Shown: positions 34,209-41,757 of the stretch, piece after piece
Layout: the number at the start of each line of letters is the position of its first letter
How positions within the stretch are numbered: the stretch's first letter is position 1
Notes under the pieces: model-generated
Database searches by the model: none
Told to the model about the DNA's origin: nothing
Seen by the model: the letters and a program-made list of their open reading frames with translations, nothing else
Made by a program: the position numbers and the translations under genes
NCBI RefSeq assembly: GCF_023006505.1
Contig: NZ_JALBGV010000049.1
Span: forward strand, 1-44,413
DNA: 44,413 bases
Reading direction: 5' to 3'
Source of the DNA: Neorhizobium sp. SHOUNA12A
Lineage (GTDB): Bacteria; Pseudomonadota; Alphaproteobacteria; Rhizobiales; Rhizobiaceae

Positions 34209-35513
34209 ATGCAAACCAACTTCACCCTCGCTCAGCTTGCCGATCCGCATGTGGCCGAATCCGAGCAGATCCTTCGCCGTTGTGTGCATTGCGGTTTCTG
34301 CACTGCCACCTGTCCCACCTATGTGACACTCGGCAACGAACTCGACAGCCCGCGCGGCCGTATCTACCTGATCAAGGACATGCTGGAAAACGGCAGGCCG
34401 GCGGATGAGGAAGTGGTCACCCATATCGACCGTTGTCTCTCCTGCCTTGCTTGCGTCACCACCTGTCCCTCCGGCGTCGATTATATGCATCTGGTCGATC
34501 ATGCGCGCATCCATATCGAGAACACCTACCGGCGCCCGCTGGTCGACCGGTTGATCCGCAACCTGCTTGCTGCCGTGCTGCCCTATCCCGCCCGCTTCCG
34601 CACCGCGCTCGGCCTTGCAAGGCTCGGCCGACCCTTCGCCCCGCTCCTGAAGCGGGTTCCGGCACTAAGGCCGTTGGGAGCAATGCTGGACCTCGCGCCG
34701 AAATCTGCCCCCAAGGTTTCCGACTCCGCGAGCCCCGGCATTCGCGCGCCTGGTGCCGAGAAGCGCGGCCGTGTCGCGATCCTGTCGGGCTGCGCCCAGC
34801 CGGTACTGGATCCGGGTATCAACGACGCGACGTTGCGGCTTCTCGCCCGGTTCGGTGTCGAAGTCGTGGTACCGGAGGGCGAGGGCTGCTGTGGCGCGCT
34901 CGTTCACCACATGGGCCGTGAAGAGCAGGCACTCGATTTTGCCCGCCGCAATATCGATGTCTGGACGCGCGAGATCGACAATGGCGGCCTCGATGCGATC
35001 ATCATCACCGCGTCGGGCTGCGGCACGACGATCAAGGATTACGGCCACATGCTTCGCCTCGATCCGGCCTATGCGGACAAGGCGGCAAGGATTTCGAGCC
35101 TTGCCAGGGACATTACCGAATATCTGTCGACGCTCGACCTGCCGAGGCTGGAGCCGAAGCGGCTCAACGTCGCCTATCACTCCGCCTGTTCGATGCAGCA
35201 CGGTCAGAAGATCACCATGGCGCCCAAGAACCTCCTGAAGGCGGCGGGCTTTACCGTCCGCGACCCGGGGGAGGGGCATCTCTGCTGCGGTTCGGCCGGC
35301 ACCTACAATATCCTGCAGCCGGAAATCTCGGAGCAGTTGAAGGCCCGCAAGGTCAGGAATATCGAGGCCACCAAGGCGGACGTGATCGCCACCGGCAATA
35401 TCGGCTGCATCACCCAGATCGCCTCCGGCACCACAATCCCGATCCTGCACACGGTGGAGCTTCTGGACTGGGCCTATGGCGGACCGAAGCCGGAAAAGAT
35501 CCCGGCCAGATAA
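34209..35513 (+). CDS. glcF: Glycolate oxidase iron-sulfur subunit GlcF
   Basis: A 434-residue electron-transfer subunit. Two ferredoxin-type [4Fe-4S] motifs are near the N-terminus (CVHCGFCTATCP and CLSCLACVTTCP). Two CCG cysteine-rich domains follow (GCCGALVHH with an earlier SGCAQP, and HSACSMQHG with LCCGSAGTYN). It passes electrons from GlcD/GlcE to the membrane quinone pool. It follows glcE after the repeat and is the last gene of the operon. Confidence 0.95.
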   Translation: MQTNFTLAQLADPHVAESEQILRRCVHCGFCTATCPTYVTLGNELDSPRGRIYLIKDMLENGRPADEEVVTHIDRCLSCLACVTTCPSGVDYMHLVDHARIHIENTYRRPLVDRLIRNLLAAVLPYPARFRTALGLARLGRPFAPLLKRVPALRPLGAMLDLAPKSAPKVSDSASPGIRAPGAEKRGRVAILSGCAQPVLDPGINDATLRLLARFGVEVVVPEGEGCCGALVHHMGREEQALDFARRNIDVWTREIDNGGLDAIIITASGCGTTIKDYGHMLRLDPAYADKAARISSLARDITEYLSTLDLPRLEPKRLNVAYHSACSMQHGQKITMAPKNLLKAAGFTVRDPGEGHLCCGSAGTYNILQPEISEQLKARKVRNIEATKADVIATGNIGCITQIASGTTIPILHTVELLDWAYGGPKPEKIPAR

Positions 35514-35524
35514 AAAGACCCAAT

Positions 35525-35554
35525 AAAAAAGCCGGCGAAATCGCCGGCTTTTTT
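35525..35554. terminator. Bidirectional terminator between glcF and the outer-membrane protein gene
   Basis: A perfect 14-pair inverted repeat: six A, GCCGGCGA, two-base loop, TCGCCGGC, six T. It works on both strands for the convergent genes. Confidence 0.93.
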
Positions 35555-35572
35555 CGTCAAAGGCCCGAAGCC

Positions 35573-36292
35573 TTAGAACTTGTAGGAGACGCCAAGGTTG
35601 ATGGCGTGCGTCAGGATGTTGGTCTTCAGCGAAGCACCGCTGTCGATATCCACATCCACGAACGAGTAGTTGCCCTTGTATTCGGCAAACATCGACCACT
35701 TTTCGGTCAGCTGGTACTTCACGCCGGCCTGGGCCTGGATCGTCGCACCGCCGAACTGATATTCGAAGGTGCGGCCGGAAGCGCGGGTCACTTCGACATG
35801 CGGCACGTTGATACCGACACCGGCGCCGACATAAGGCGTCCACCGGCTGCCCTCGATCGGGAACTTGTAGAGCGCGTTGACCGTCAGGAGGTTGAGGCCG
35901 TCGGTAAATTCGAAGACGCTCCAGCCGCCAGCCTTGGCCATCGTCTCGTCGTCGGCATAAACCTTGGCGTGGGTGTAATCGAGCGAGACGCCCCAGTTCG
36001 AGAGGGCGCCGCCGTCGAACCAGTAGGTGCCGCGGACACCCCAGTAGGGGGGCATCTGGAAAGGATTGGTATCCCAGCCGGCTGCGAAATCCGGTCCGTC
36101 GGACACGTCCACATGGGAATGCGGCGCGAATTCGTAGCCGCCGTAAACGGAGACTTCAAATCCTCCGGTGCTGACGGGGGCGACATAGGCGGGATTGGCC
36201 GGGGTCAGGTCGGCCGCTTGAGCCGGAGCAATATAAGCAAGACCAGCGGTGAGAAGCGTGGATGCGAAGGCGAGAGAAAGAATTTTGCGCAT
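35573..36292 (-). CDS. Outer-membrane beta-barrel protein (Omp25/LpxQ-like)
   Basis: A 239-residue protein with a Sec signal peptide (MRKILSLAFASTLLTAGLAYIAPAQA, cleavage near 26). Alternating hydrophobic/polar strands end in an aromatic VSYKF, the usual signal for outer-membrane insertion. The order of YGGYEFAPHSHV, MPPYWGVRGTYWF, LDYTHAKVY and FTDGLNLLTVNALY is shared by a Rhizobiaceae group sometimes annotated as lipid A oxidase (LpxQ). I rely on memory for that link, so barrel is near certain and oxidase is only a possibility. Confidence 0.82.
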   Translation of the reverse strand: MRKILSLAFASTLLTAGLAYIAPAQAADLTPANPAYVAPVSTGGFEVSVYGGYEFAPHSHVDVSDGPDFAAGWDTNPFQMPPYWGVRGTYWFDGGALSNWGVSLDYTHAKVYADDETMAKAGGWSVFEFTDGLNLLTVNALYKFPIEGSRWTPYVGAGVGINVPHVEVTRASGRTFEYQFGGATIQAQAGVKYQLTEKWSMFAEYKGNYSFVDVDIDSGASLKTNILTHAINLGVSYKF

Positions 36293-36433
36293 GAATCAGC
36301 CTGCAGGGAGGGACGTTGGCTCTTTGATGACTCAATGTTTAGCGGCGGATGCATCGCCGGTCTGTGCTTTTTTTGCACCAGTCGCTGACGAAGCTAAGCC
36401 AGTTATGGTTAACGAAACCTAAACCCGTGAAAA

Positions 36434-36453
36434 AGAGCGGCTTTCGCCGCTCT
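36434..36453 (-). terminator. Intrinsic terminator after the 36474-37166 L,D-transpeptidase
   Basis: An 8-pair stem AGAGCGGC/GCCGCTCT with a 4-base loop; read on the minus strand it is followed by a T run. Confidence 0.85.
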
Positions 36454-36473
36454 CCGGATCTTTGCTTGGTGGT

Positions 36474-37166
36474 TCAACCGCCGAAAATAGTGGCGAAAAT
36501 GTCGATCCCGCGATCTTCGAAATCGACTTTCCCCTGCCGGTTGCCGGGGCCGATGACGATCACCTTGGTGCCGATGTCGGCGCGCGAATAAAGATGCTCG
36601 ACATCCTTGTTCATCATGCGGATGCAGCCGGACGACATGTTGAGGCCGATCGTCCAGGGCTGGTTGGTGCCGTGGATGCGGAAGATCGTGTCGCGGCCGC
36701 CCTTGTAGAGATACATGGCGCGGGCGCCGAGCGGGTTGTCGATCCCGCCTTCCTGCACGGCCGGCAGAATACGGCCGGCGCGACGTTCACGAACGCGCAT
36801 CTCGGCCGGCGGCGTCCAGGAGGGCCATTCCGCCTTGCGGCCGACATTGACGACGCCCGACCAGCCGAACCCTTCGCGCCCGACGCCGATGCCGTAGCGG
36901 GTCGCCCGGTTGGGGCCTTCGATATAATAGAGGAACTTGTTGTTGGTATCGATGATGATCGTGCCGGGCTTTTCGGTCGAAGAGAAGCGCACCATGCGGC
37001 GCTTGAATTCTTCCGGCACTTCCCGCGGTATTGCGACCAGCGTCACGTCGCTTGCCGGGCGTTCGATAAACGGCGCTGCCGGGCTGATTGCGCTCGCATG
37101 CCCGGCGGTAAAGAAGATCACGCCAGCCATCCCCATGGCCATAGCAAGGGTCTTGCCTGTCCTCAT
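36474..37166 (-). CDS. L,D-transpeptidase (YkuD domain), copy A
   Basis: A 230-residue exported enzyme that forms 3-3 peptidoglycan cross-links or attaches proteins to the wall. After a signal sequence (about 1-28) comes a YkuD domain (about 65-210), with the catalytic motif HGTNQPWTIGLNMSSGCIRM: His in HGT and nucleophile Cys in SSGCIRM. The ATG at 37166 has GAGAGGA upstream; an in-frame TTG two codons earlier also exists. A paralogous gene lies immediately upstream on the same strand, separated by a terminator. Confidence 0.9.
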   Translation of the reverse strand: MRTGKTLAMAMGMAGVIFFTAGHASAISPAAPFIERPASDVTLVAIPREVPEEFKRRMVRFSSTEKPGTIIIDTNNKFLYYIEGPNRATRYGIGVGREGFGWSGVVNVGRKAEWPSWTPPAEMRVRERRAGRILPAVQEGGIDNPLGARAMYLYKGGRDTIFRIHGTNQPWTIGLNMSSGCIRMMNKDVEHLYSRADIGTKVIVIGPGNRQGKVDFEDRGIDIFATIFGG

Positions 37167-37264
37167 TCCCAAATCCTCTCCGATGTGTTGAGCGGCAAAA
37201 ACTAGCCGACTCGGGCATCAAAGCAAGCAGGGACAGGTCTAATAAAGAACATGTGATGGCAAAA

Positions 37265-37292
37265 AGGCGGCGGGACTGTGTCTCCGCCGCCT
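37265..37292 (-). terminator. Intrinsic terminator after the upstream L,D-transpeptidase
   Basis: A 9-pair stem AGGCGGCGG/CCGCCGCCT with a 10-base loop; on the minus strand TTTT follows. Confidence 0.85.
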
Positions 37293-37313
37293 CACCTTCG
37301 GCAATTGCCGGCA

Positions 37314-38087
37314 TTACATGACGATGACCTTGGTGCCGATATTCACCCGTTCGTAAAGATCCGTCACATCTTCGTTGCGCATGCGGATGCAGCCGGAAGA
37401 GACCGCGCTGCCGATCGTCCAGGGGGCGTTGGTGCCGTGGATGCGGTAGAGCGTCGAGCCGAGATACATGGCGCGGGCGCCGAGCGGGTTTTCCGGGCCG
37501 CCGTCCATGCGGGCCGGCAGATAGTGACCCTTGACGGCTTCGCGCTGGATCATTTCGGATGGCGGCGTCCAGTCCGGCCATTCGGACTTGCGGGTCACCC
37601 GGTGCTCGCCGGCCCATTCGAAGCCCGGTTTGCCGACGCCGACGCCGTAACGGCGTGCCTGGCCATCGCCCGTGACCAGATAGAGGAAGCGGTTATTGGT
37701 ATCGATGACGATCGTGCCGGCCTTTTCCTTGCTGTCGTAGGCGACTGTCTGCGGCAGGAACTGCGGTTCGATCTGGCCGCGGATCGGCTGTGGCCGCATC
37801 GCGACCTGTTGGGCCGGCGAGCGGTCGAAGATGCCGCGGCGAACCATCGGCTGCTGCTCGCGCTGCTGGTAGGCTTCACGTTGTTGGTAGACCGGGCGCG
37901 GCTGGGCGGCCTGGCGCGGATAGACAACTGGGCGGCCGTTCGGGCCGGCAAGCTGCATCACCCATGGGGCGGCGAGATCGGGGCTGACGACCACGGGCGG
38001 GCGCTCGCGATAGCGGTCCTGGGCAAGCGTGGCGGAACTGGAAAAGGCGGCGGCAAGGCCGAAGGCCAGGAAAAGGGTTTTCTTCAT
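37314..38087 (-). CDS. L,D-transpeptidase (YkuD domain), copy B
   Basis: A 257-residue paralogue of the gene downstream. It has a signal peptide (MKKTLFLAFGLAAAFSSSATLAQ), a Gln/Arg-rich linker (about 45-90: PRQAAQPRPVYQQREAYQQ) that may span the periplasm, then the YkuD domain with HGTNAPWTIGSAVSSGCIRMRNEDV carrying the catalytic His and Cys. The ATG at 38087 begins the signal peptide; the longer frame starts at a GTG. The two copies have separate terminators, so they are probably independent units. Confidence 0.9.
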   Translation of the reverse strand: MKKTLFLAFGLAAAFSSSATLAQDRYRERPPVVVSPDLAAPWVMQLAGPNGRPVVYPRQAAQPRPVYQQREAYQQREQQPMVRRGIFDRSPAQQVAMRPQPIRGQIEPQFLPQTVAYDSKEKAGTIVIDTNNRFLYLVTGDGQARRYGVGVGKPGFEWAGEHRVTRKSEWPDWTPPSEMIQREAVKGHYLPARMDGGPENPLGARAMYLGSTLYRIHGTNAPWTIGSAVSSGCIRMRNEDVTDLYERVNIGTKVIVM

Positions 38088-38342
38088 GATCGGATCCACA
38101 CGTTACAAATCACCGACCGGACGCCCTCAAACACTTGGATAATTTGGCGTCGGTGTTGACGAACATGGTGACCGCGAGGTGAAAGCGAATGGTAAACGGG
38201 TGGAACATTCAAAGCCGGCCGGCCTATAAACCTTTTGGCAGGGTTACCGCCCGGTTTTGAAACATGGTTGACCAATGTTAAAGCCGCGCAAAACCGGTTA
38301 ACCACAGCGGTCGGACCAAGGAAAATGGCCAGGGGAGCAGGA

Positions 38343-38972
38343 ATGGAAAAGGCGGGAATCATCGTCGGCGAAGACGGCAAGGGGCGTTGCGCCTGGCATG
38401 GCGGTCTCGAAGACTATCGGCACTATCACGACGAGGAATGGGGCCGGCCGGTGACGGACGATATCCGCCTGTTCGAGAAGATCTGCCTCGAAGGGTTCCA
38501 GTCCGGCCTGTCCTGGCTGACGATCTTGAGGAAACGTGAGAACTTCCGCGCCGCCTTTGCCGGTTTCGATTTCGAAAAAATCGCGCAGTTCGGCGAGGAG
38601 GATATCGCCCGTTGCCTCGCCGATGCCGGCATCATCCGCCATCGCGGCAAGATCGTCTCGACCATCAACAATGCCGCCCGCGCCATCGACCTGAAGCGCG
38701 AGTTCGGCTCGCTTGCCAAGTTCTTCTGGAGCTTCGAGCCTGGCCCGCATCTGCGTCCGGCGGTGATGGACCTCGCCACGCTCCGGGCCAATCCCACCAC
38801 GCCGGTTTCCGTGCAACTGTCGAAGGCCCTGAAGAAGCGCGGCTGGACCTTCGTCGGTCCGACCACCGTCTACGCCTTCATGCAGGCCATGGGCATGGTC
38901 AACGACCATCTCGAAGGCTGTTTCTGCCAGCGCGAGGTCGATGAACTGAGATTGAAATTCAGGCGGCCGTGA
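38343..38972 (+). CDS. tag: DNA-3-methyladenine glycosylase I
   Basis: A 209-residue base-excision repair enzyme removing N3-methyladenine from alkylated DNA. Hallmarks are the N-terminal zinc-ligand segment RCAWHGGLEDYRHYHDEEWGRP, the FQSGLSWLTILRKRENFR helix, GWTFVGPTTVYAFMQAMGMVNDH and the C-terminal zinc ligands GCFC. The start at 38343 follows GGGGAGCAGGA; longer frames lack one. Its 3' end overlaps the convergent HAD gene by 14 bases. Confidence 0.95.
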   Translation: MEKAGIIVGEDGKGRCAWHGGLEDYRHYHDEEWGRPVTDDIRLFEKICLEGFQSGLSWLTILRKRENFRAAFAGFDFEKIAQFGEEDIARCLADAGIIRHRGKIVSTINNAARAIDLKREFGSLAKFFWSFEPGPHLRPAVMDLATLRANPTTPVSVQLSKALKKRGWTFVGPTTVYAFMQAMGMVNDHLEGCFCQREVDELRLKFRRP

Positions 38973-39663
38973 TTTTCTGGAGGATCGAGGGCAGCTCGCC
39001 GAGATGTTCGATCTGGTGGAAGCGCGGCGCCGTGGTCGGCGCGTCCACGTGCTCCAGGATCCAGGTCAGCGCATGCGGCACGAACACGCCGTAGCTTCCC
39101 GCCGCAATCGCCGGCACGATATCGGATTTGAGCGAATTGCCGACCATCATCGCCCGTTCCGGCCCGTCCGCCACTTTGGAAAAGATGCGACGATAGGTGG
39201 TGGCGTTTTTCTCGCTGACGATCTCGACCGCATCGAAGAAATCGCCGAGGCCGGATTGCGCAAGCTTGCGCTCCTGGTCGAACAGGTCCCCCTTGGTGAT
39301 CAGCACCAGCAGATATTCGCCGTTCAAGGTCTCCAGCGTCTCTTCCACATGCGGCAGGGTTTCGACCGGATGGCGCAACAGGTCGCGGCCGATATCGAGG
39401 ATCTCGCTGATCGTCCTGGTCGGCACCTTGCCGTTGGTGATTTCGATCGCCGTCTCGATCATCGACAGGGTGAACCCTTTGATGCCGAAGCCGTAATGGG
39501 AAAGATTGCGCTTTTCCGCTTCGAGCAACCGCTCGGCAATCTGCGCACCTTCGGCGAATTCGCCGAGCAGTCGGGCGAAGTGCTCCTCCGTCAGCCGGTA
39601 ATACTGTTCGTTCTGCCAGAGCGTGTCGTCGGCATCGAAGCCGATGGCGGTAATCGGGCGCAT
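38959..39663 (-). CDS. HAD-superfamily hydrolase
   Basis: A 234-residue phosphatase of the HAD superfamily, cytosolic. Motif I is DADDTL (about 9-14: nucleophile Asp and acid Asp). Motif II is in LVLITKG, motif III is a Lys before FDAVEIVSEK, and motif IV is MVGNSLKSDIVPA. The helical cap (about 20-90) is type C1. The phosphosubstrate is unknown; the closest assigned members are phosphoglycolate- and pyrimidine-nucleotidase-like. GGAGG precedes the ATG at 39663. The 3' end overlaps tag by 14 bases. Confidence 0.87.
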   Translation of the reverse strand: MRPITAIGFDADDTLWQNEQYYRLTEEHFARLLGEFAEGAQIAERLLEAEKRNLSHYGFGIKGFTLSMIETAIEITNGKVPTRTISEILDIGRDLLRHPVETLPHVEETLETLNGEYLLVLITKGDLFDQERKLAQSGLGDFFDAVEIVSEKNATTYRRIFSKVADGPERAMMVGNSLKSDIVPAIAAGSYGVFVPHALTWILEHVDAPTTAPRFHQIEHLGELPSILQKITAA

Positions 39664-39750
39664 GGATCTGCCTCCACCCGCTGATATGGCGAAAAAGAAA
39701 GCGCCGGGCAAGACGAAAGCCTGCCCGGCGCCGATCTGCATGAGGGCTTG

Positions 39751-40122
39751 TTACTTGCCGTGCGCCTTCAACCAGGCCTGCATGTCGGCGATTTCAGCCT
39801 CCTGCGCCTTGATGACGGCTTGCGCCAGCTTGCGGATTTCCGGATCCTTGCCGTGTGCAAGTTCGACCTTGGCCATGTCGATTGCGCCCCGGTGATGCGG
39901 GATCATGCTGCGCACGAAATCCGCATCCGTATCACCGGAATACTGGATCGCCATATCCTTGTGCATCTTGGCATTCGCATCTTGGAATGCCTTGGTGGAG
40001 GGGCTGCCGCCGGTCGACGTGCCCATCTTGGAGTGGTCCATTCCTTTCATCTCCTGCGCGGCGAGCGAGCCGGTCATGAGAGCGGAGAGGACGGCGGTCA
40101 TGAGAACGATTTTTGCAGACAT
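39751..40122 (-). CDS. DUF305 (CopM-like) periplasmic protein
   Basis: A 123-residue exported protein with a signal peptide ending LMTGSLAAQ. The mature part is a DUF305 domain rich in His and Met: MKGMDHSKM near the N-terminus and MIPHHRGAIDMAKVEL in the core. DUF305 proteins such as CopM bind copper or silver in the periplasm. It lies directly downstream of a His/Cys-rich secreted protein on the same strand, with an inverted repeat between them, which suggests a metal-response pair. Confidence 0.85.
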   Translation of the reverse strand: MSAKIVLMTAVLSALMTGSLAAQEMKGMDHSKMGTSTGGSPSTKAFQDANAKMHKDMAIQYSGDTDADFVRSMIPHHRGAIDMAKVELAHGKDPEIRKLAQAVIKAQEAEIADMQAWLKAHGK

Positions 40123-40159
40123 AGGGTTTCCTTTTCCGTGTCCGACAGAATTTTGATGA

Positions 40160-40182
40160 TGACGTAGATTTTAATTACGTCA
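40160..40182. promoter_or_regulatory. Inverted repeat TGACGTA-N9-TACGTCA before the DUF305 gene
   Basis: A perfect 7-base inverted repeat with an AT-rich 9-base spacer. It begins at the stop codon of the upstream His-rich gene and ends about 37 bases before the DUF305 ATG. The stem is too short for a convincing terminator; it looks like an operator for a dimeric regulator. Confidence 0.5.
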
Positions 40183-40545
40183 GGCTCGGGGAGGCGGCGT
40201 CAGCGGCGCGGCTGCCGGAGAGGCGAGCGCCTGCTCGATGGCCGGCGAGGGGTAGGCATGGGCGAACCGGCCATCGTCGCCGATCGCCATTTCCGGCAGC
40301 AGCGTCAGACAGGCGGCGCATAACGGCGTCACGCAGGTCTTGCCGCCATGCGGGCATGGCTGCTGCGATGACCCATGGGAATGCCCGGCCTTCGCCGTTT
40401 CGGTCGCCTTGCCATGGTCGTGATGCTGCGAATGATCCTGCACGGCCGCTGGGCTCGCCGCCTGCATGTAAGGCATGCCGACCGCCGGCATGGCCCCGTA
40501 AAGGAGCCAGGCAAAGAACATCAAAATGGCGGCGGAACGTGACAT
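40180..40545 (-). CDS. Small exported His/Cys-rich protein, possibly metal binding
   Basis: A 121-residue protein with an N-terminal hydrophobic signal (MSRSAAILMFFAWLLYGAMPAVG). It has a His-rich region (DHSQHHDHGK and GHSHG) and a Cys/His block (CPHGGKTCVTPLCAAC). The arrangement suggests binding of copper, zinc or nickel. I do not recognise a precise family; CopL-like is only a guess. The start at 40545 places the signal at the N-terminus, although the ribosome site is weak. It neighbours the DUF305 gene. Confidence 0.65.
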   Translation of the reverse strand: MSRSAAILMFFAWLLYGAMPAVGMPYMQAASPAAVQDHSQHHDHGKATETAKAGHSHGSSQQPCPHGGKTCVTPLCAACLTLLPEMAIGDDGRFAHAYPSPAIEQALASPAAAPLTPPPRA

Positions 40546-40591
40546 GGTTCTGAATCTACGGTCGTCTTCGCGGAAATCAACCGCGCGGACA

Positions 40592-41344
40592 TCACAAGGC
40601 GATGACATCGTGCACCGCCTGATACACCTTGCTGAGTTCGCCATAAGGCGCGACCGGCCAGGTCCAGGCCCGTTTCGCAGCCGGCGCCGGCACGCCGCAG
40701 AACAGGTCGGCCTCTTCCAGCACCTGGCCTGCCCGATCGGCGACGCGATAGGCGGTGTCGGTGATCAGAGCCGTTTTGCAGGGCAGTGCGGCAAGGCCAT
40801 CGAGATGCGCCCGGACCAGTCGCTGCAAGATTTCCTCACGCGCGGGAGTGTTTTCGGCCTCCAGCCGGCGTTTCGATCCCACCCCGATCTGCGACAGGAT
40901 ATTGGCCGAGACGACGAGATCGAGATACGGCACCTGCCGCAGGAACGACAGCGGCTCCGGAACCTTGGCTGTGACCGCATCGTCGAAGCCGGAGAGGTCG
41001 CGCGAAATCAGCCGGACATTTCGGAACCGCTTCCCCTTCAGCCGCATTCGCACGCTCGCCAGATGCACGAGGTCGACCAGCACCACCGTATCGAATTTTT
41101 CCGAAAGATCATCGATCGGCACGTCGCGCAGCAGGCCCGAACCCAGCACGACGCAGGTCCGCCGCTGCTTTATGCCAGCGACCGTCTCGCGAATGAAGGT
41201 CTTGCAGTTCTCCTCATGCGCTGCCCAATCCTTCGCGCACCGCCCGGCCCGCGACCACAGGCTGACCGATGAATGGATGAAGGGACGGAATTTTTTGGGC
41301 GTGACCAGCGAGGTCGAGGCGTATTGGATGGCTTCAGTGAGCAT
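40592..41344 (-). CDS. Class I methyltransferase-like protein of unknown function
   Basis: A 250-residue cytosolic protein. Residues 60-100 (VVLGSGLLRDVPIDDLSEKFDTVVLVDLVHLASVRMRL) look like a Rossmann strand-loop-helix followed by an acidic residue ending strand 2, as in SAM-dependent methyltransferases; YLDLVVSANILSQIG resembles motif IV. No substrate domain is recognisable and the N-terminus (about 1-55) is unlike known enzymes. It is upstream of the His-rich protein on the same strand with a 46-base gap. Confidence 0.65.
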   Translation of the reverse strand: MLTEAIQYASTSLVTPKKFRPFIHSSVSLWSRAGRCAKDWAAHEENCKTFIRETVAGIKQRRTCVVLGSGLLRDVPIDDLSEKFDTVVLVDLVHLASVRMRLKGKRFRNVRLISRDLSGFDDAVTAKVPEPLSFLRQVPYLDLVVSANILSQIGVGSKRRLEAENTPAREEILQRLVRAHLDGLAALPCKTALITDTAYRVADRAGQVLEEADLFCGVPAPAAKRAWTWPVAPYGELSKVYQAVHDVIAL

Positions 41345-41379
41345 GAGTTAGCGATAGACCTTGCTGCGGTGGCCGGCTT

Positions 41380-41613
41380 TCAATTCTCTAATCCAACCTC
41401 GCGTTCAAGCTGTTCCATCGTGTAGGTACTAGAATTACCATTTCGAATTTCTTCCATCGCACGATCTGCTGCAGCAATGTCATGCAGATCTTCCAGATGA
41501 CGATGCAGGACTTGCGCGACATAGGCATCGGTATCGAAGCCATGGATATCCGCATAGCGGCTGAGCAAACCATACATTGCCTCCGGGATTTCAATGGCGA
41601 CGCGTTTGCTCAT
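41380..41613 (-). CDS. Antitoxin-like ribbon-helix-helix protein
   Basis: A 77-residue protein resembling antitoxins of the RelB/CopG type. An N-terminal strand (KRVAIEIPEAMYGLLSRYADIHG) is followed by helices and the C-terminal tail (AMEEIRNGNSSTYTMEQLEREVGL) that in such antitoxins wraps the toxin. No toxin gene is found next to it: downstream is the methyltransferase-like gene and upstream the divergent hisS. A T/A-rich promoter-like stretch lies just upstream. Confidence 0.6.
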   Translation of the reverse strand: MSKRVAIEIPEAMYGLLSRYADIHGFDTDAYVAQVLHRHLEDLHDIAAADRAMEEIRNGNSSTYTMEQLEREVGLEN

Positions 41614-41757
41614 GACCTTTGCCCCTTCAGGGGTATAATATATAGCATCGCGCCCGCGTCTTCACCAGCCGCCGCCCTTGCCGCTCAGGCCTCTATCCTC
41701 TAAGAAACCGCACACAAATCCGGCCTCTCCGGGGCCTTTGGCAATGGAATTCCGATC

